Assembly: GCA_041686695.1 (NCBI GenBank)
Contig: JAWLDJ010000009.1
Span: forward strand, 1 to 46,639
Length of the DNA stretch: 46,639 bases
Reading direction: 5' to 3'
From: T1Sed10-7 sp041686695
Lineage (GTDB): Bacteria > Actinomycetota > Nitriliruptoria > Nitriliruptorales > Nitriliruptoraceae
Made by a program: the position numbers and the translations under genes. The notes beneath the pieces are model-generated. The model did not search any database, was not told where the DNA came from, and worked only from the letters and a program-made list of their open reading frames with translations. Position 1 is the stretch's first letter. Each line of letters starts with the position of its first letter. Positions 8,072 through 15,828 of this stretch are shown piece by piece.

Positions 8072-9064
8072 CTACTGCGCGGCGAGCAGTGACCGCTCGC
8101 CATCGCTCCTCGGGTGCCGCCGGACCCCGGCCAGCGCCCGCAGCTGCGGCTCGATGAGCTCGGGGAACTCGATCGGGAGCCCGTGGCTGCCCTCGGGGAT
8201 GACCAACAGCCGAGCATCGGGCAGCATCCCCACCAGTCGCTCACCGACCTCCGCGGGCGCCCACGCGTCCGCGGATCCGACGATGACCAGCGCGGGGACG
8301 TCCACCTCCTGCAGCCAGGGGGTCGGCTCGAAGTCGTGCATCCCGCGGGCGGTCCAGATGGCGGTACGCGGATCGACCTCGCTCAGGTGCCACCGGTAGT
8401 CCCGCATCCCCTCGTCGGGGGTGTGTGGACCGAGCGCTCTGATCGCCCGGGCGACCGGCAGCGTGATGGGCAGTTCCAACGCCCGCATCGCCACCCCGGT
8501 CACCGCCCGGGGCAGTGCCGGAACGGAGATGGAGACGAAGGGGAACACCGCTGCAGCGATCCGCGACCCGTAGAAGGTGAGCAGCGGCGAGGCGTACGGA
8601 CCGGCGATCAGCGCGAGGGCCCCGACGAGGTCCGGCCGTTCCCGCCACAACGCCAACGCCACCTCGACGCCCATCGAGTGCCCGACGACCATCGCTGAGT
8701 CGATGGCTTCGGCGTCGGCAACGGCCGCCACGTCGGCCGCCAGCAACTCCATCGAGTAGCCGCTGGCGTCCGGTGGGCGCTCGGCGCCGCCCGCCTCGCT
8801 GGAGGCGCCGACACCGCGGTAGTTGAGGACCACGACGCGGTGGTCCACCGCCAGTCCCGGCGCCAGGTCCCGCCAGAAGTTGTCCGGGCACAGGTACCCG
8901 GCACACAACAGCACGGGCGGTGCCCCCACCGGGCCGCGGACCGTGTAGGCGATGCGGGCACCGTCCACGCTGGTCGCGGTGCGGTCCTTCGGCCACAGGT
9001 GCCCACCGCGGTCGCGCCACCGGCCCACGGACGCTGCCACCTGGTCCACCTCGCTGTCATCCAC
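8072..9064 (-). CDS. Alpha/beta hydrolase fold protein
   Basis: 330 aa. It has a complete alpha/beta-hydrolase catalytic set: nucleophile elbow VGHSMGVE near residue 128, acid in VGSADAWAP near 280, and histidine in EGSHGLPIEFPE near 306. The oxyanion-side strand is VLLCAGYLCPDNFW and the family N-R-G motif is NYRGVGASS. No signal peptide, so cytoplasmic. The substrate cannot be assigned. The start is GTG 9064; GTG 9049 is an alternative. It is convergent with glpX and its 5' region faces the phoU promoter region. Confidence 0.85.
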   Translation of the reverse strand: MDDSEVDQVAASVGRWRDRGGHLWPKDRTATSVDGARIAYTVRGPVGAPPVLLCAGYLCPDNFWRDLAPGLAVDHRVVVLNYRGVGASSEAGGAERPPDASGYSMELLAADVAAVADAEAIDSAMVVGHSMGVEVALALWRERPDLVGALALIAGPYASPLLTFYGSRIAAAVFPFVSISVPALPRAVTGVAMRALELPITLPVARAIRALGPHTPDEGMRDYRWHLSEVDPRTAIWTARGMHDFEPTPWLQEVDVPALVIVGSADAWAPAEVGERLVGMLPDARLLVIPEGSHGLPIEFPELIEPQLRALAGVRRHPRSDGERSLLAAQ

Positions 9065-9201
9065 CGGCTCGACCGGTGGGCCCGCACCCGCACCGGTCCT
9101 TGGCCGTGGCCCTGGGTCGCGGGCAGCCTACGCGACCGCGTGCTCGTCGGTCGCCCGGCGGTCTCGTCGGCTCGCTGGGACGAGGCGTCGCCGCGCTCGA
9201 C

Positions 9202-9241
9202 GTGAACGCGTCAGCCGCCGTTCACGTACCGTTCACCCTGT
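9202..9241 (+). promoter_or_regulatory. PHO-box-like direct repeat (RegX3/PhoP type)
   Basis: Two adjacent 11-base units, GTTCACGTACC (9220-9230) and GTTCACCCTGT (9231-9241), share GTTCAC at an 11-base period. An inverted copy GTGAAC lies at 9202-9207. Tandem 11-base GTTCACC-type units are the known PHO box of actinobacterial PhoP/RegX3 regulators. The box sits about 28 bases upstream of a -10-like TACCGT (9269-9274), the activator position, ahead of a phoU gene and 1.5 kb from regX3-senX3. Inference: RegX3 activates this phoU under phosphate limitation. Confidence 0.65.
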
Positions 9242-9250
9242 CGACAGGGT
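9235..9250. promoter_or_regulatory. Perfect 16-base palindrome overlapping the PHO box
   Basis: ACCCTGTCGACAGGGT reads the same on both strands. It overlaps the second PHO-box unit by 7 bases and ends 18 bases before TACCGT, covering the expected -35. A dimeric repressor bound here would compete with the activator. Confidence 0.55.
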
Positions 9251-9268
9251 CCGTGACCGCGCCAGGCT

Positions 9269-9274
9269 TACCGT
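9269..9274 (+). promoter_or_regulatory. Putative -10 of the first phoU gene
   Basis: TACCGT, correctly placed downstream of the PHO-box-like repeat; it would give a leader of about 80 bases. There is no recognisable -35, as expected for an activator-dependent promoter. Confidence 0.4.
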
Positions 9275-9361
9275 CATTCCACGAGCCTCGCTCCCTCGGG
9301 GAGCCAGGGCGGACCGCGGTCGGCGCACTGCAGGCGACCACGGACGAGCGAAGGGCAGAGC

Positions 9362-10066
9362 GTGGGCGGACCGGGCCGGGGTGAGGTCCCAGCGTCGCTG
9401 CTGGCCGGCGGGGCGGGAGAGCTGCGCGGTGAGTACGCCGCGTGGTTGGACGAGATCGACGACGAACTGATCGGCGGTGCCCTGATCGTCGCCGAGGCGA
9501 TGCCTCGCATCACCCGCGCGTTCCTGGCGGCCGACCGTGCGGTGCTCGACGAGGCCACCGCGCTCAACGCGGACGTCCGCGACCACTGCCGCCGGGTCGA
9601 GGAGCAGGGCTTCGTGCTCCTGGCCCGCGAGTCGCCGGTCTCCGGGGACCTGCGCCGGCTGGTGGCGATGCTGCGACTGGTGCACGACGCCGAGCGATCG
9701 GGACGGCTGATGCGCCACGTGGCTGAAGGGGTCGAACGACTGGATGCGCGTCTGCTCCCGTTGGCGCTGCGCCAGCAGCTCGAGGAGCTCGCCGGCCGCT
9801 CGATCGAGGTCTACCGCCGCGGGGTCGACGCCTGGCGACAGCGCGATGCCCTGGCGGTGCACGAGCTCGATCGCAGGGACGGAGACGTCGACACCCTGCG
9901 CATCGGGCTGATCTCCCACGCCCAGGAGCTGCACGGCGCCCCGAGCGAGGTCATGGTGCTGGGGTTACTCGGACGCTACTTCGAGCGGCTCGCCGATCAC
10001 GGCGTGGCGTTCGCCCAGCACGTCACCTTCGTCGTGACGGGCGAGCGGGTCGATGTCGGGCCGTGA
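9362..10066 (+). CDS. PhoU-like phosphate signalling protein (first copy)
   Basis: 234 aa, all-helical, with two PhoU repeats. Each repeat has the family pattern: E..G..LLARESPVSGDLRRLVAMLRLV..AERSGRLMRHV and VMVLGLLGRYFERLADHGVAFAQHV. PhoU restrains the SenX3/PhoR-type kinase when phosphate is plentiful. It differs from the second copy: it has an extra N-terminal 20 residues and several substitutions in the metal-binding helices. Start GTG 9362 follows AAGGGCAGAGC. The upstream region carries a PHO-box-like repeat. It is convergent with the second phoU, 28 bases apart. No pst transporter lies in the window. Confidence 0.85.
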   Translation: MGGPGRGEVPASLLAGGAGELRGEYAAWLDEIDDELIGGALIVAEAMPRITRAFLAADRAVLDEATALNADVRDHCRRVEEQGFVLLARESPVSGDLRRLVAMLRLVHDAERSGRLMRHVAEGVERLDARLLPLALRQQLEELAGRSIEVYRRGVDAWRQRDALAVHELDRRDGDVDTLRIGLISHAQELHGAPSEVMVLGLLGRYFERLADHGVAFAQHVTFVVTGERVDVGP

Positions 10067-10094
10067 GGAGGGTGCGGGTGCGGACGTGCCCACA

Positions 10095-10766
10095 TCAGTT
10101 GCCGGCGACCGCCTCGGACGACAGCTCGCGGTTCTTCCCGGTGGCGACGAACACCGCCTGCTCGGCGATGTCCACGCCGTGGTCGGCGTAGCGTTCGAGC
10201 TGCCGGGTCAACTGGATCATGCGCGTCGCCCACTCGAGACGCTCCTCGTCGGCGGCGAGCCGGACCAGACGGCGGAAGATGCCGGCGTTGAGCCGGTCCA
10301 CCCCGTCGTCGAGCCGGCTCGCGGCAGCGGCCAGCTCGGCATCGGCCTGGACGAAGGCCCCCAGGGATTGTCGGCCGACAGCTCGCGCCAGTTCACCCAT
10401 CTCGACCAGCTGCTCGAGCAGGTCCGGGTCCGGCTCCTCGGCCGCGACCCGCTTGACCGTCCGGGCCACCCCGACCGCGTAGTCGGCCATGCGTTCGGCG
10501 TGGAGGCTGACGTGCAACAGGCCGGTCAGCGTCCGCAGGTCACGTCCGACGGGCCCATGGAGAGCGACCGTGGCCAGCACCCCGTTCTGGATCTGCTCGT
10601 AGGCGCGGTCCAGGGCCCGATCGGCGTCGATCACGACGTCCGCCAAGGCCAGATCGGTGTCCTGCAGCGCTTGCAGGGCACGCCCCAGCATCTCGTCGGC
10701 ACGTTCGCCCATCGTGACGACCGTGCTGCTCAGTTGGTCGATCTGTCGGTCGAGTTCGTCTCGCAT
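10095..10766 (-). CDS. phoU: Phosphate-specific transport system accessory protein PhoU (second copy)
   Basis: 223 aa, the standard PhoU length. It starts MRDELDRQIDQL and has two three-helix repeats with the D..LR.L...L.. and E..AD...GI(V)...V patterns (GPVGRDLRTLTGLLHVSLHAERMADYAVGVA; RQLERYADHGVDIAEQAVFV). A strong GGGAGGTG site lies 5 bases before the ATG at 10766. It is divergent from regX3-senX3 with fewer than 50 bases between the starts, the arrangement of phoY2 and regX3/senX3-type loci, so it is probably the PhoU partner of that kinase. Two PhoU paralogues also occur in mycobacteria (PhoY1/PhoY2). Confidence 0.93.
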   Translation of the reverse strand: MRDELDRQIDQLSSTVVTMGERADEMLGRALQALQDTDLALADVVIDADRALDRAYEQIQNGVLATVALHGPVGRDLRTLTGLLHVSLHAERMADYAVGVARTVKRVAAEEPDPDLLEQLVEMGELARAVGRQSLGAFVQADAELAAAASRLDDGVDRLNAGIFRRLVRLAADEERLEWATRMIQLTRQLERYADHGVDIAEQAVFVATGKNRELSSEAVAGN

Positions 10767-10783
10767 GGCGCACCTCCCGCCGC

Positions 10784-10791
10784 ACTATAAC
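10784..10791. promoter_or_regulatory. Symmetric -10 element between phoU and regX3
   Basis: ACTATAAC reads TATAAC on the plus strand (10786-10791, toward regX3) and TATAGT on the minus strand (10789-10784, toward phoU), each 5 of 6 to TATAAT. It is the most AT-rich spot of the neighbourhood and could serve both divergent genes. On the plus strand transcription would begin at about 10797, where a GTG in the regX3 frame lies. Confidence 0.5.
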
Positions 10792-10814
10792 CCCACGTGA
10801 CGAAGGTCCGACGT

Positions 10815-11501
10815 ATGCCGAAGCTGCTGTTGGTCGAGGACGAGAAGTCGATCGCCGAGGGCTTGGCGATCACCCTCGAGGCCGAGGGCTTCCAGGTCGC
10901 GTGGGTCAAGGACGGATTGGATGCGATCCCCACCTGGGAGCGGATCCGTCCCGATCTGGTCGTCCTCGATCTCATGCTGCCCGGGATGAGCGGGACCGAG
11001 ATCTGCCGGACGCTGCGGAGCCGCTCCGACGTGCCCATCATCATGCTGACGGCCCGGGAAGCGGAGGTCGACCGGGTCGTGGGCCTCGAACTCGGTGCCG
11101 ACGACTACGTGACCAAGCCGTTCTCGACCCGGGAGCTGGTCGCTCGGATCAAGGCCATCCTGCGTCGCGCTCCACTCACCGAGCAACTGGAGGACGAGGC
11201 TCCCGTGGAGGCCTCGGGTGTGCGGGTCGACCGTGTCCGTCACGAGGTGCAGGTCGACGGCAGTGCGGTGGAGCTGCCACCCAAGGAGTTCGACCTGCTC
11301 GCCTACCTCGTCGAGCACGCCGGTCGGGTCCTCACCCGCGGCCAGCTGATCGACGAGATCTGGGGCAGCGACTACGTCGGGGACACCAAGACCCTCGACG
11401 TGCACATCCGGCGCCTGCGCACCCGGATCGAGCAGGACCCCCACGAGCCGAACCGCATCCAGACCGTGCGGGGGGTCGGCTACCGCTTCGCCGACCGGTG
11501 A
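10815..11501 (+). CDS. regX3: RegX3-like OmpR-family response regulator
   Basis: 228 aa, equal to mycobacterial RegX3. Receiver domain (1-115): acidic pocket LLLVEDE (E8, D9), phosphoacceptor D52 in VVLDLMLPG, T79 in MLTA and K101 in YVTKPF. C-terminal winged helix (about 130-228): LPPKEFDLLAYLVEHAGRVL, TLDVHIRRLRTRIE and IQTVRGVGYRF. I chose ATG 10815 (AAGG 8 bases upstream, family N-terminus MPKLLLVEDE). GTG 10797 in the same frame could be used by a leaderless mRNA and adds six residues. It overlaps senX3 by 4 bases. It is expected to bind GTTCAC-type repeats such as those at 9220-9241. Confidence 0.93.
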   Translation: MPKLLLVEDEKSIAEGLAITLEAEGFQVAWVKDGLDAIPTWERIRPDLVVLDLMLPGMSGTEICRTLRSRSDVPIIMLTAREAEVDRVVGLELGADDYVTKPFSTRELVARIKAILRRAPLTEQLEDEAPVEASGVRVDRVRHEVQVDGSAVELPPKEFDLLAYLVEHAGRVLTRGQLIDEIWGSDYVGDTKTLDVHIRRLRTRIEQDPHEPNRIQTVRGVGYRFADR

Positions 11502-12802
11502 GCCAGCTGCGCGCCCTTTGGATCGGCGCCGGTGCGTTGGCCGGCGTGCTCGCGGGGATCGCCCTGCCGAGGCTCCCGGCGATCGCGCTGACCGTGGTCG
11601 CGGCGCTGGTGCTGATCGTGGCTGCGGAGGTCCGGGAGCGGCGCCGGATCCGGCAGCTCACCACGCAGTTGAACGACTGGCTGGGGACGGGGTCGGCAGC
11701 CCCCCTCACGGTCGAGGGGTCGGGGCCCTGGCGTGAGCTCACCGTGACGCTGAACGCGCTGTGCGCCTCCCACGCCCGCCGGGGTGCCCGTCTCGACCAG
11801 GAGCGTCCGTGGCGATGGGAACTGGTCGACTCCCTCGTCCAGGCGGCGTTGCTGTTCGATCGGGATGCGCGGCTGCAGGCCGCCAACGACGCGGCACGGG
11901 AGCTGCTGTCGATCCCGATCGACATCGGGGAGGCGACGGTCCTGCAGGCGGTGGGCAGCCCCGCGATCGCCGACGCGGTGCGCGAGGCCCGCCGTCACGG
12001 CAACCCGGTGCGTATCGACGTCGAACACAACGACCGTGACCTCAGGGTCACGGTCTCGATGGTCGGGGAGGAGACGCTCGTGATCATCACCGACCGGACG
12101 CGTGAGCGACGGGTCGAGGAGTTGCGTCGCAACTTCGTCGTCAACGCCTCGCACGAGCTCAAGACGCCGGTGACGAGTATCCAGACCCTCGCGGAGGCGC
12201 TGGCGGTCACCGTCCGGGACGACCCCGAACGCACGGCCACGCTGGTCTCCCGGCTGGGGATCGAGGCCGAACGTCTGGCCCGCCTGCTGCATGACCTGCT
12301 CGACCTGCGCCGACTGGAGGAGCGGGGGCCACTGGAGCGTGTGCCCGTCGATCTCGCCGAGCTGGTCCGGCTCACCATGGCCGAGCTGATCCCACGCGCC
12401 GAGGAGCTGGAGATCACGCTCGACCTGGATGCCCCCGACCACGCCGTGATCGCCGGTGTCCCCGGCGATGTCGAGGTGATCGTGAAGAACCTGATCGGCA
12501 ACGCCGTCCAGTACAACCGGCCGGGGGGCAGCGTCAGCGTGTCGATCGAACCGCGACGGGGACAGCAGGTCCTGACGGTGAGCGACTCCGGTCTCGGCAT
12601 CCCGCAGCAGGATCTCGCCCGCATCTTCGAGCGCTTCTACCGGGTGGACACCGCGCGGTCCCGTGAGACCGGCGGTACCGGGCTGGGTCTGTCGATCGTC
12701 CGCCACGCCATCGAGCGGCATGGTGGCAGCATCCGGGTCGACAGTCTCCTCGGCGAGGGCACGACCTTCACGGTCACGCTGCCGGTGGAACCACCTCGAT
12801 GA
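11498..12802 (+). CDS. senX3: SenX3-like sensor histidine kinase
   Basis: 434 aa. Two membrane helices within the first 45 residues have almost no loop between them, so there is little extracellular sensor. A PAS-like domain follows (about 95-200; WELVDSLVQAALLFDRDARLQAAN). Then comes HisKA with H219 in VNASHELKTPV, and an ATPase domain with N box NLIGNAVQYN, G1 DSGLGIP, F box FERFYR and G2 GGTGLGL. All catalytic elements are intact. Start GTG 11498 overlaps the regX3 stop (GTGA). A hairpin-type membrane anchor with cytoplasmic PAS is typical of phosphate kinases that take their signal from Pst/PhoU rather than directly from outside. Confidence 0.93.
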   Translation: MSQLRALWIGAGALAGVLAGIALPRLPAIALTVVAALVLIVAAEVRERRRIRQLTTQLNDWLGTGSAAPLTVEGSGPWRELTVTLNALCASHARRGARLDQERPWRWELVDSLVQAALLFDRDARLQAANDAARELLSIPIDIGEATVLQAVGSPAIADAVREARRHGNPVRIDVEHNDRDLRVTVSMVGEETLVIITDRTRERRVEELRRNFVVNASHELKTPVTSIQTLAEALAVTVRDDPERTATLVSRLGIEAERLARLLHDLLDLRRLEERGPLERVPVDLAELVRLTMAELIPRAEELEITLDLDAPDHAVIAGVPGDVEVIVKNLIGNAVQYNRPGGSVSVSIEPRRGQQVLTVSDSGLGIPQQDLARIFERFYRVDTARSRETGGTGLGLSIVRHAIERHGGSIRVDSLLGEGTTFTVTLPVEPPR

Positions 12803-12863
12803 GGACCGTGGTCGGAGGTCGCCGGTAGCGTTCCGGCCGGCGCTGGCCGAGGAGGGTGTGGTG

Positions 12864-13586
12864 GTGGACGACGGCGGCACGGACATCGAGGTGGCGGTCG
12901 ACGATCGCCTCCCGCTCGGGCTGACACGGGAACGGGGCAAGACCCTGCGTGCGCCGGTGATCCTCGACCTCCTGGCCGAGGCGCTGCCCGACGCCACCAT
13001 CGCTCTGGAGTTCACCGACCGGTGGGAGCTGTTGGCGGCGACCCTGCTGTCGGCGCAGTCGACCGATGTCAAGGTCAACGAGGTGACGAGCGTGCTGTTC
13101 AGGGAGCTGCCAGGTCCCCAGGCGGTGGCGACGGCCCCCCTGGCGCGGATCGAGCAGCTGATCGGCTCGCTCGGGCTGTACCGCCAGAAGGCCAAGAACC
13201 TCAAGGCCACCGCGGCCCTCCTCCTGGAGCGGCACGGGGGAGAGGTGCCCGGGACCATGGCCGAGCTCGTCGCCCTGCCCGGCGTCGCCCGCAAGACCGC
13301 GAACGTGGTCCTCTCGAACGGCTTCGGTCGGCACGAGGGCATCGTCGTCGACACCCACGTGGCCCGACTGGCACGCCGCCTGCGGTTCACCCGCGAGCGC
13401 GATCCCGTGCGGATCGAGCGGGACCTCGTCCGGCTCTTCCCCCGTGAGCGGTGGTTGGAGGTCTCCGATCTGTTCATCCACCACGGCCGACGGACCTGCC
13501 ATGCCCGTGCGCCTCGGTGCGGCGCGTGCGTGATCGAACCGCTGTGTCCGTCATCGCAGGAGGCGGGGCTCACCGACAAGCGTTGA
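12864..13586 (+). CDS. nth: Endonuclease III (DNA glycosylase/AP lyase)
   Basis: 240 aa. Helix-hairpin-helix LPGVARKTANVVLSNGFG carries the catalytic Lys (about residue 143), and the catalytic Asp is in VDTHVARLARRL (about 163). The C-terminal iron-sulfur ligands are C212-x6-C219-x2-C222-x5-C228, matching the Nth consensus. It removes oxidised pyrimidines in base-excision repair. Three consecutive GTG codons (12858, 12861, 12864) follow GGAGGG; I take 12864 for its 7-base spacing. It starts 61 bases after senX3 on the same strand, so it may be cotranscribed. Confidence 0.94.
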   Translation: MDDGGTDIEVAVDDRLPLGLTRERGKTLRAPVILDLLAEALPDATIALEFTDRWELLAATLLSAQSTDVKVNEVTSVLFRELPGPQAVATAPLARIEQLIGSLGLYRQKAKNLKATAALLLERHGGEVPGTMAELVALPGVARKTANVVLSNGFGRHEGIVVDTHVARLARRLRFTRERDPVRIERDLVRLFPRERWLEVSDLFIHHGRRTCHARAPRCGACVIEPLCPSSQEAGLTDKR

Positions 13587-13606
13587 CCACCGTCGGGCCT
13601 CGTGGG

Positions 13607-14311
13607 TCAGCGGCGCCGGACCCGTCCCGCCCACAGGGTGGCAGCCAGGGCCAACACGGACAGCACCCCGGCGACGACCACCTGGAGCACGTGGAGCGGC
13701 GGGTCGATCTCCAGCGGCGGCGCGAGTGTCTCCAGCTCGGTCGCTCGCAGCGTGATGCCGCCGCCGTCGTCGGGATCGGCCCGCAGGATGGTGCCGCGCA
13801 GCAGCACGACGTCGCCGCGCAGCGCCGGACGGCCCGGGGCGGTGATGTCCTCGACCAGCGGCGCGTCCAGCCACACCGAGAGCCCGGTGTTGAAGCCCGC
13901 ATGTTCGCGGTGGCCGACGACGGGTCCGGTGACCAGGGCGTAGTCGTCGTCGTTGACCTGGGCCCAGGCACCACCGTCGCGGGGGAGCAGCTCGCCGACG
14001 ACCTCCCCGACGTAGCTCACCGTCAACCCGTCGTAGGCCGCCGGGCAGGCGTAGATCTGGACCGAACCGACCCGCCCACCGCGAGGGAAGGTCTCCCGGA
14101 TCCGGGAGATGGGCTCGCTGTCGACCGTGCGACGACAGCTCGGCACGTCCGTCGTCGCCAGCGGTGGGACCCCCTCGACGCGGTTGCCGTCGGTGTCGAG
14201 TTGGGGGTGGACGGCCTCCAGCCACACGGCACCGAGGATCGTCAGCACGATCGCGCCGATGGTGCCGAGCAGGATCCAACGCGTCGGAGCTGAGGGCCGC
14301 GAGGGGTTCAT
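13607..14311 (-). CDS. Conserved membrane protein with OB-like exported domain, last gene of the trk operon
   Basis: 234 aa. One N-terminal membrane helix (about 14-36) is followed by an approximately 165-residue domain outside the membrane. A second helix lies near the C-terminus (about 208-228) and ends in Arg-rich GRVRRR. The middle (LTVSYVGEVVGELLPRDGGAWAQVNDDDYAL, then DVVLLRGTILRADP) has the strand pattern of an OB fold. Two Cys (CRR and ACPA near 62 and 90) may form a disulfide. I do not recognise a named family. ATG 14311 overlaps the trkH stop (ATGA), so it is coupled to TrkH; I infer a role near the potassium channel. The frame is open upstream to 14392, but that part lies inside trkH. 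Confidence 0.7.
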   Translation of the reverse strand: MNPSRPSAPTRWILLGTIGAIVLTILGAVWLEAVHPQLDTDGNRVEGVPPLATTDVPSCRRTVDSEPISRIRETFPRGGRVGSVQIYACPAAYDGLTVSYVGEVVGELLPRDGGAWAQVNDDDYALVTGPVVGHREHAGFNTGLSVWLDAPLVEDITAPGRPALRGDVVLLRGTILRADPDDGGGITLRATELETLAPPLEIDPPLHVLQVVVAGVLSVLALAATLWAGRVRRR

Positions 14312-15828
14312 GCGCCGGCCCTGCCGCGGGCCAGAGCAGCCACGTAGCCGAGCAGGGCGAAGACGGCGACGAACTCCAGGCGTCCGAGCCACATCTGGAC
14401 GATGTAGACGGCCATCAGGCCGCTCGGCATCTCCGGGGAGACCACGCCGATCGAGATGCCGATGTTCGCACCGACCGACACCGACTCGAACAGCGTCTGC
14501 GTGATGTCCAGGTCGCCGTAGACCAGGCCCACGACCGCGCCGACGAGGAAGCTCGCGATGAACAGCAGCAGCACCGTCGTCGCGGCCCGGGCCGTCTGGT
14601 CGCGGAGCACCTGCGGCTTGCCGGCGTGGTAGGTCGTGATGACCATCGCGGACTCCGGGAGGAGGATCCGGCGGATCTCATGGGTCATCGCCTTGAAGGC
14701 GATCCCGATCCGCATGGCCTTGATGCCGCCGGCCGTGGAGGAGGCCATGCCGCCGATCGCCATGGCCCCCACGATCGCGGCCGGCGCGAGGACCCCCCAG
14801 TCGTACAGGTAGGTGTCGCCGACGTTGACCTGGTGGCCGGTGCTCGAGACGGCGGAGGCCAGCGTGAACAGTCCCTTGCGCAGCAGCGGCTCCAGGGAGT
14901 CGTAGGAGCCCGCGCGCAGGAGGCCGAACGTCATGAGCGCGAAGAACACCAGGGAGGTGAGCGCCAGCGTGCGGGTCTCGAGGTGGCGGAAGACCTCGGT
15001 GGCCGAGCCCCGCCACAGCGACAGGTGCAGCCCGAAGGAGAAGGTGCCGGCCAGCATCACGAACGCGACCAGCAACTCCACCCATGGCGAGTGGTAGTAG
15101 ATCATCGAGGCTTGCATGACGGAGAACCCGCCGGTCGCGAAGGACGCGAAGAACAGGTTCACGGCGTGGTAGAGGGCTCGCCCGGGCGTGAAGCCGCCGC
15201 TCAGCAGCGCGACGAACAACGCCGAGGTGAAGACGACGAACAGCGTGCTGGCGACCTGGAAGATGAAGCGCGCTGTGCGGATGATGTTGGGTAGGACGCG
15301 CTCGTCTCGCGCCTCGGAGACGTAGAGGGTGCTGACGCGTGCCCCGCCGGCGCTGAACACCGACAGGACCACGATCACGATGCCGAGGCCGCCGGAGATC
15401 TGCAGCAGGTGCCGGAAGAGATCCTCGGAGATCGGGGTGTGATCGAGGTCGTGGATCACCGACATCCCGGTCGTGGTCAGGGCCGACATCGACTCGAAGA
15501 GCGCGGGTAGCGGGCCCGAGAACCGTCCCGACAACAGCATCGGGATGGACGTCACGATGGCGCCGAACAGCCAGGACAGGGCCACGATCACCATCCCGTG
15601 CGCCCAGGTCAGCGAGCGTCGCGTCGCCAACAGCGCGTCGCTCAGCGCCCAGATCAGCACCGCGATCGAGGCGCCGATGGCGAAGCTGCTCGCCGAGTTC
15701 CACTCGCCGAACGCCAGCGCGACCGCCAGCGGGATCAGCTGGAGCACCCCGAGTCCGAGCAGGACCTTGCCGAGGTAGTAACCGATCAGACCGAGGTCGG
15801 AGGCATCGGGGCGCAGGGCAGCGGTCAC
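14308..15828 (-). CDS. trkH: Trk/Ktr potassium uptake channel subunit TrkH
   Basis: 506 aa, about ten to twelve membrane helices arranged as four M1-P-M2 repeats. Selectivity-filter-like turns are visible: ALTTTGMSV (first), FATGGFSVM (second), AVSSTGHQV (third) and SVGANIGISIG (fourth). TAGGIKAMRIGI matches the TrkH intracellular loop. It moves potassium inward under control of the TrkA ring. GTG 15828 overlaps the stop of the upstream small gene (GTGA), and its own stop overlaps the next gene (ATGA). The start is thus fixed by coupling; no separate ribosome binding site is evident. Confidence 0.93.
   Translation of the reverse strand: MTAALRPDASDLGLIGYYLGKVLLGLGVLQLIPLAVALAFGEWNSASSFAIGASIAVLIWALSDALLATRRSLTWAHGMVIVALSWLFGAIVTSIPMLLSGRFSGPLPALFESMSALTTTGMSVIHDLDHTPISEDLFRHLLQISGGLGIVIVVLSVFSAGGARVSTLYVSEARDERVLPNIIRTARFIFQVASTLFVVFTSALFVALLSGGFTPGRALYHAVNLFFASFATGGFSVMQASMIYYHSPWVELLVAFVMLAGTFSFGLHLSLWRGSATEVFRHLETRTLALTSLVFFALMTFGLLRAGSYDSLEPLLRKGLFTLASAVSSTGHQVNVGDTYLYDWGVLAPAAIVGAMAIGGMASSTAGGIKAMRIGIAFKAMTHEIRRILLPESAMVITTYHAGKPQVLRDQTARAATTVLLLFIASFLVGAVVGLVYGDLDITQTLFESVSVGANIGISIGVVSPEMPSGLMAVYIVQMWLGRLEFVAVFALLGYVAALARGRAGA

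Noticed and set aside
11480..13579. A 699-codon open frame antisense to senX3 and nth
   Set aside because: It overlaps two intact genes with all motifs; composition is Arg/Gly/Pro-rich and shows no family resemblance.
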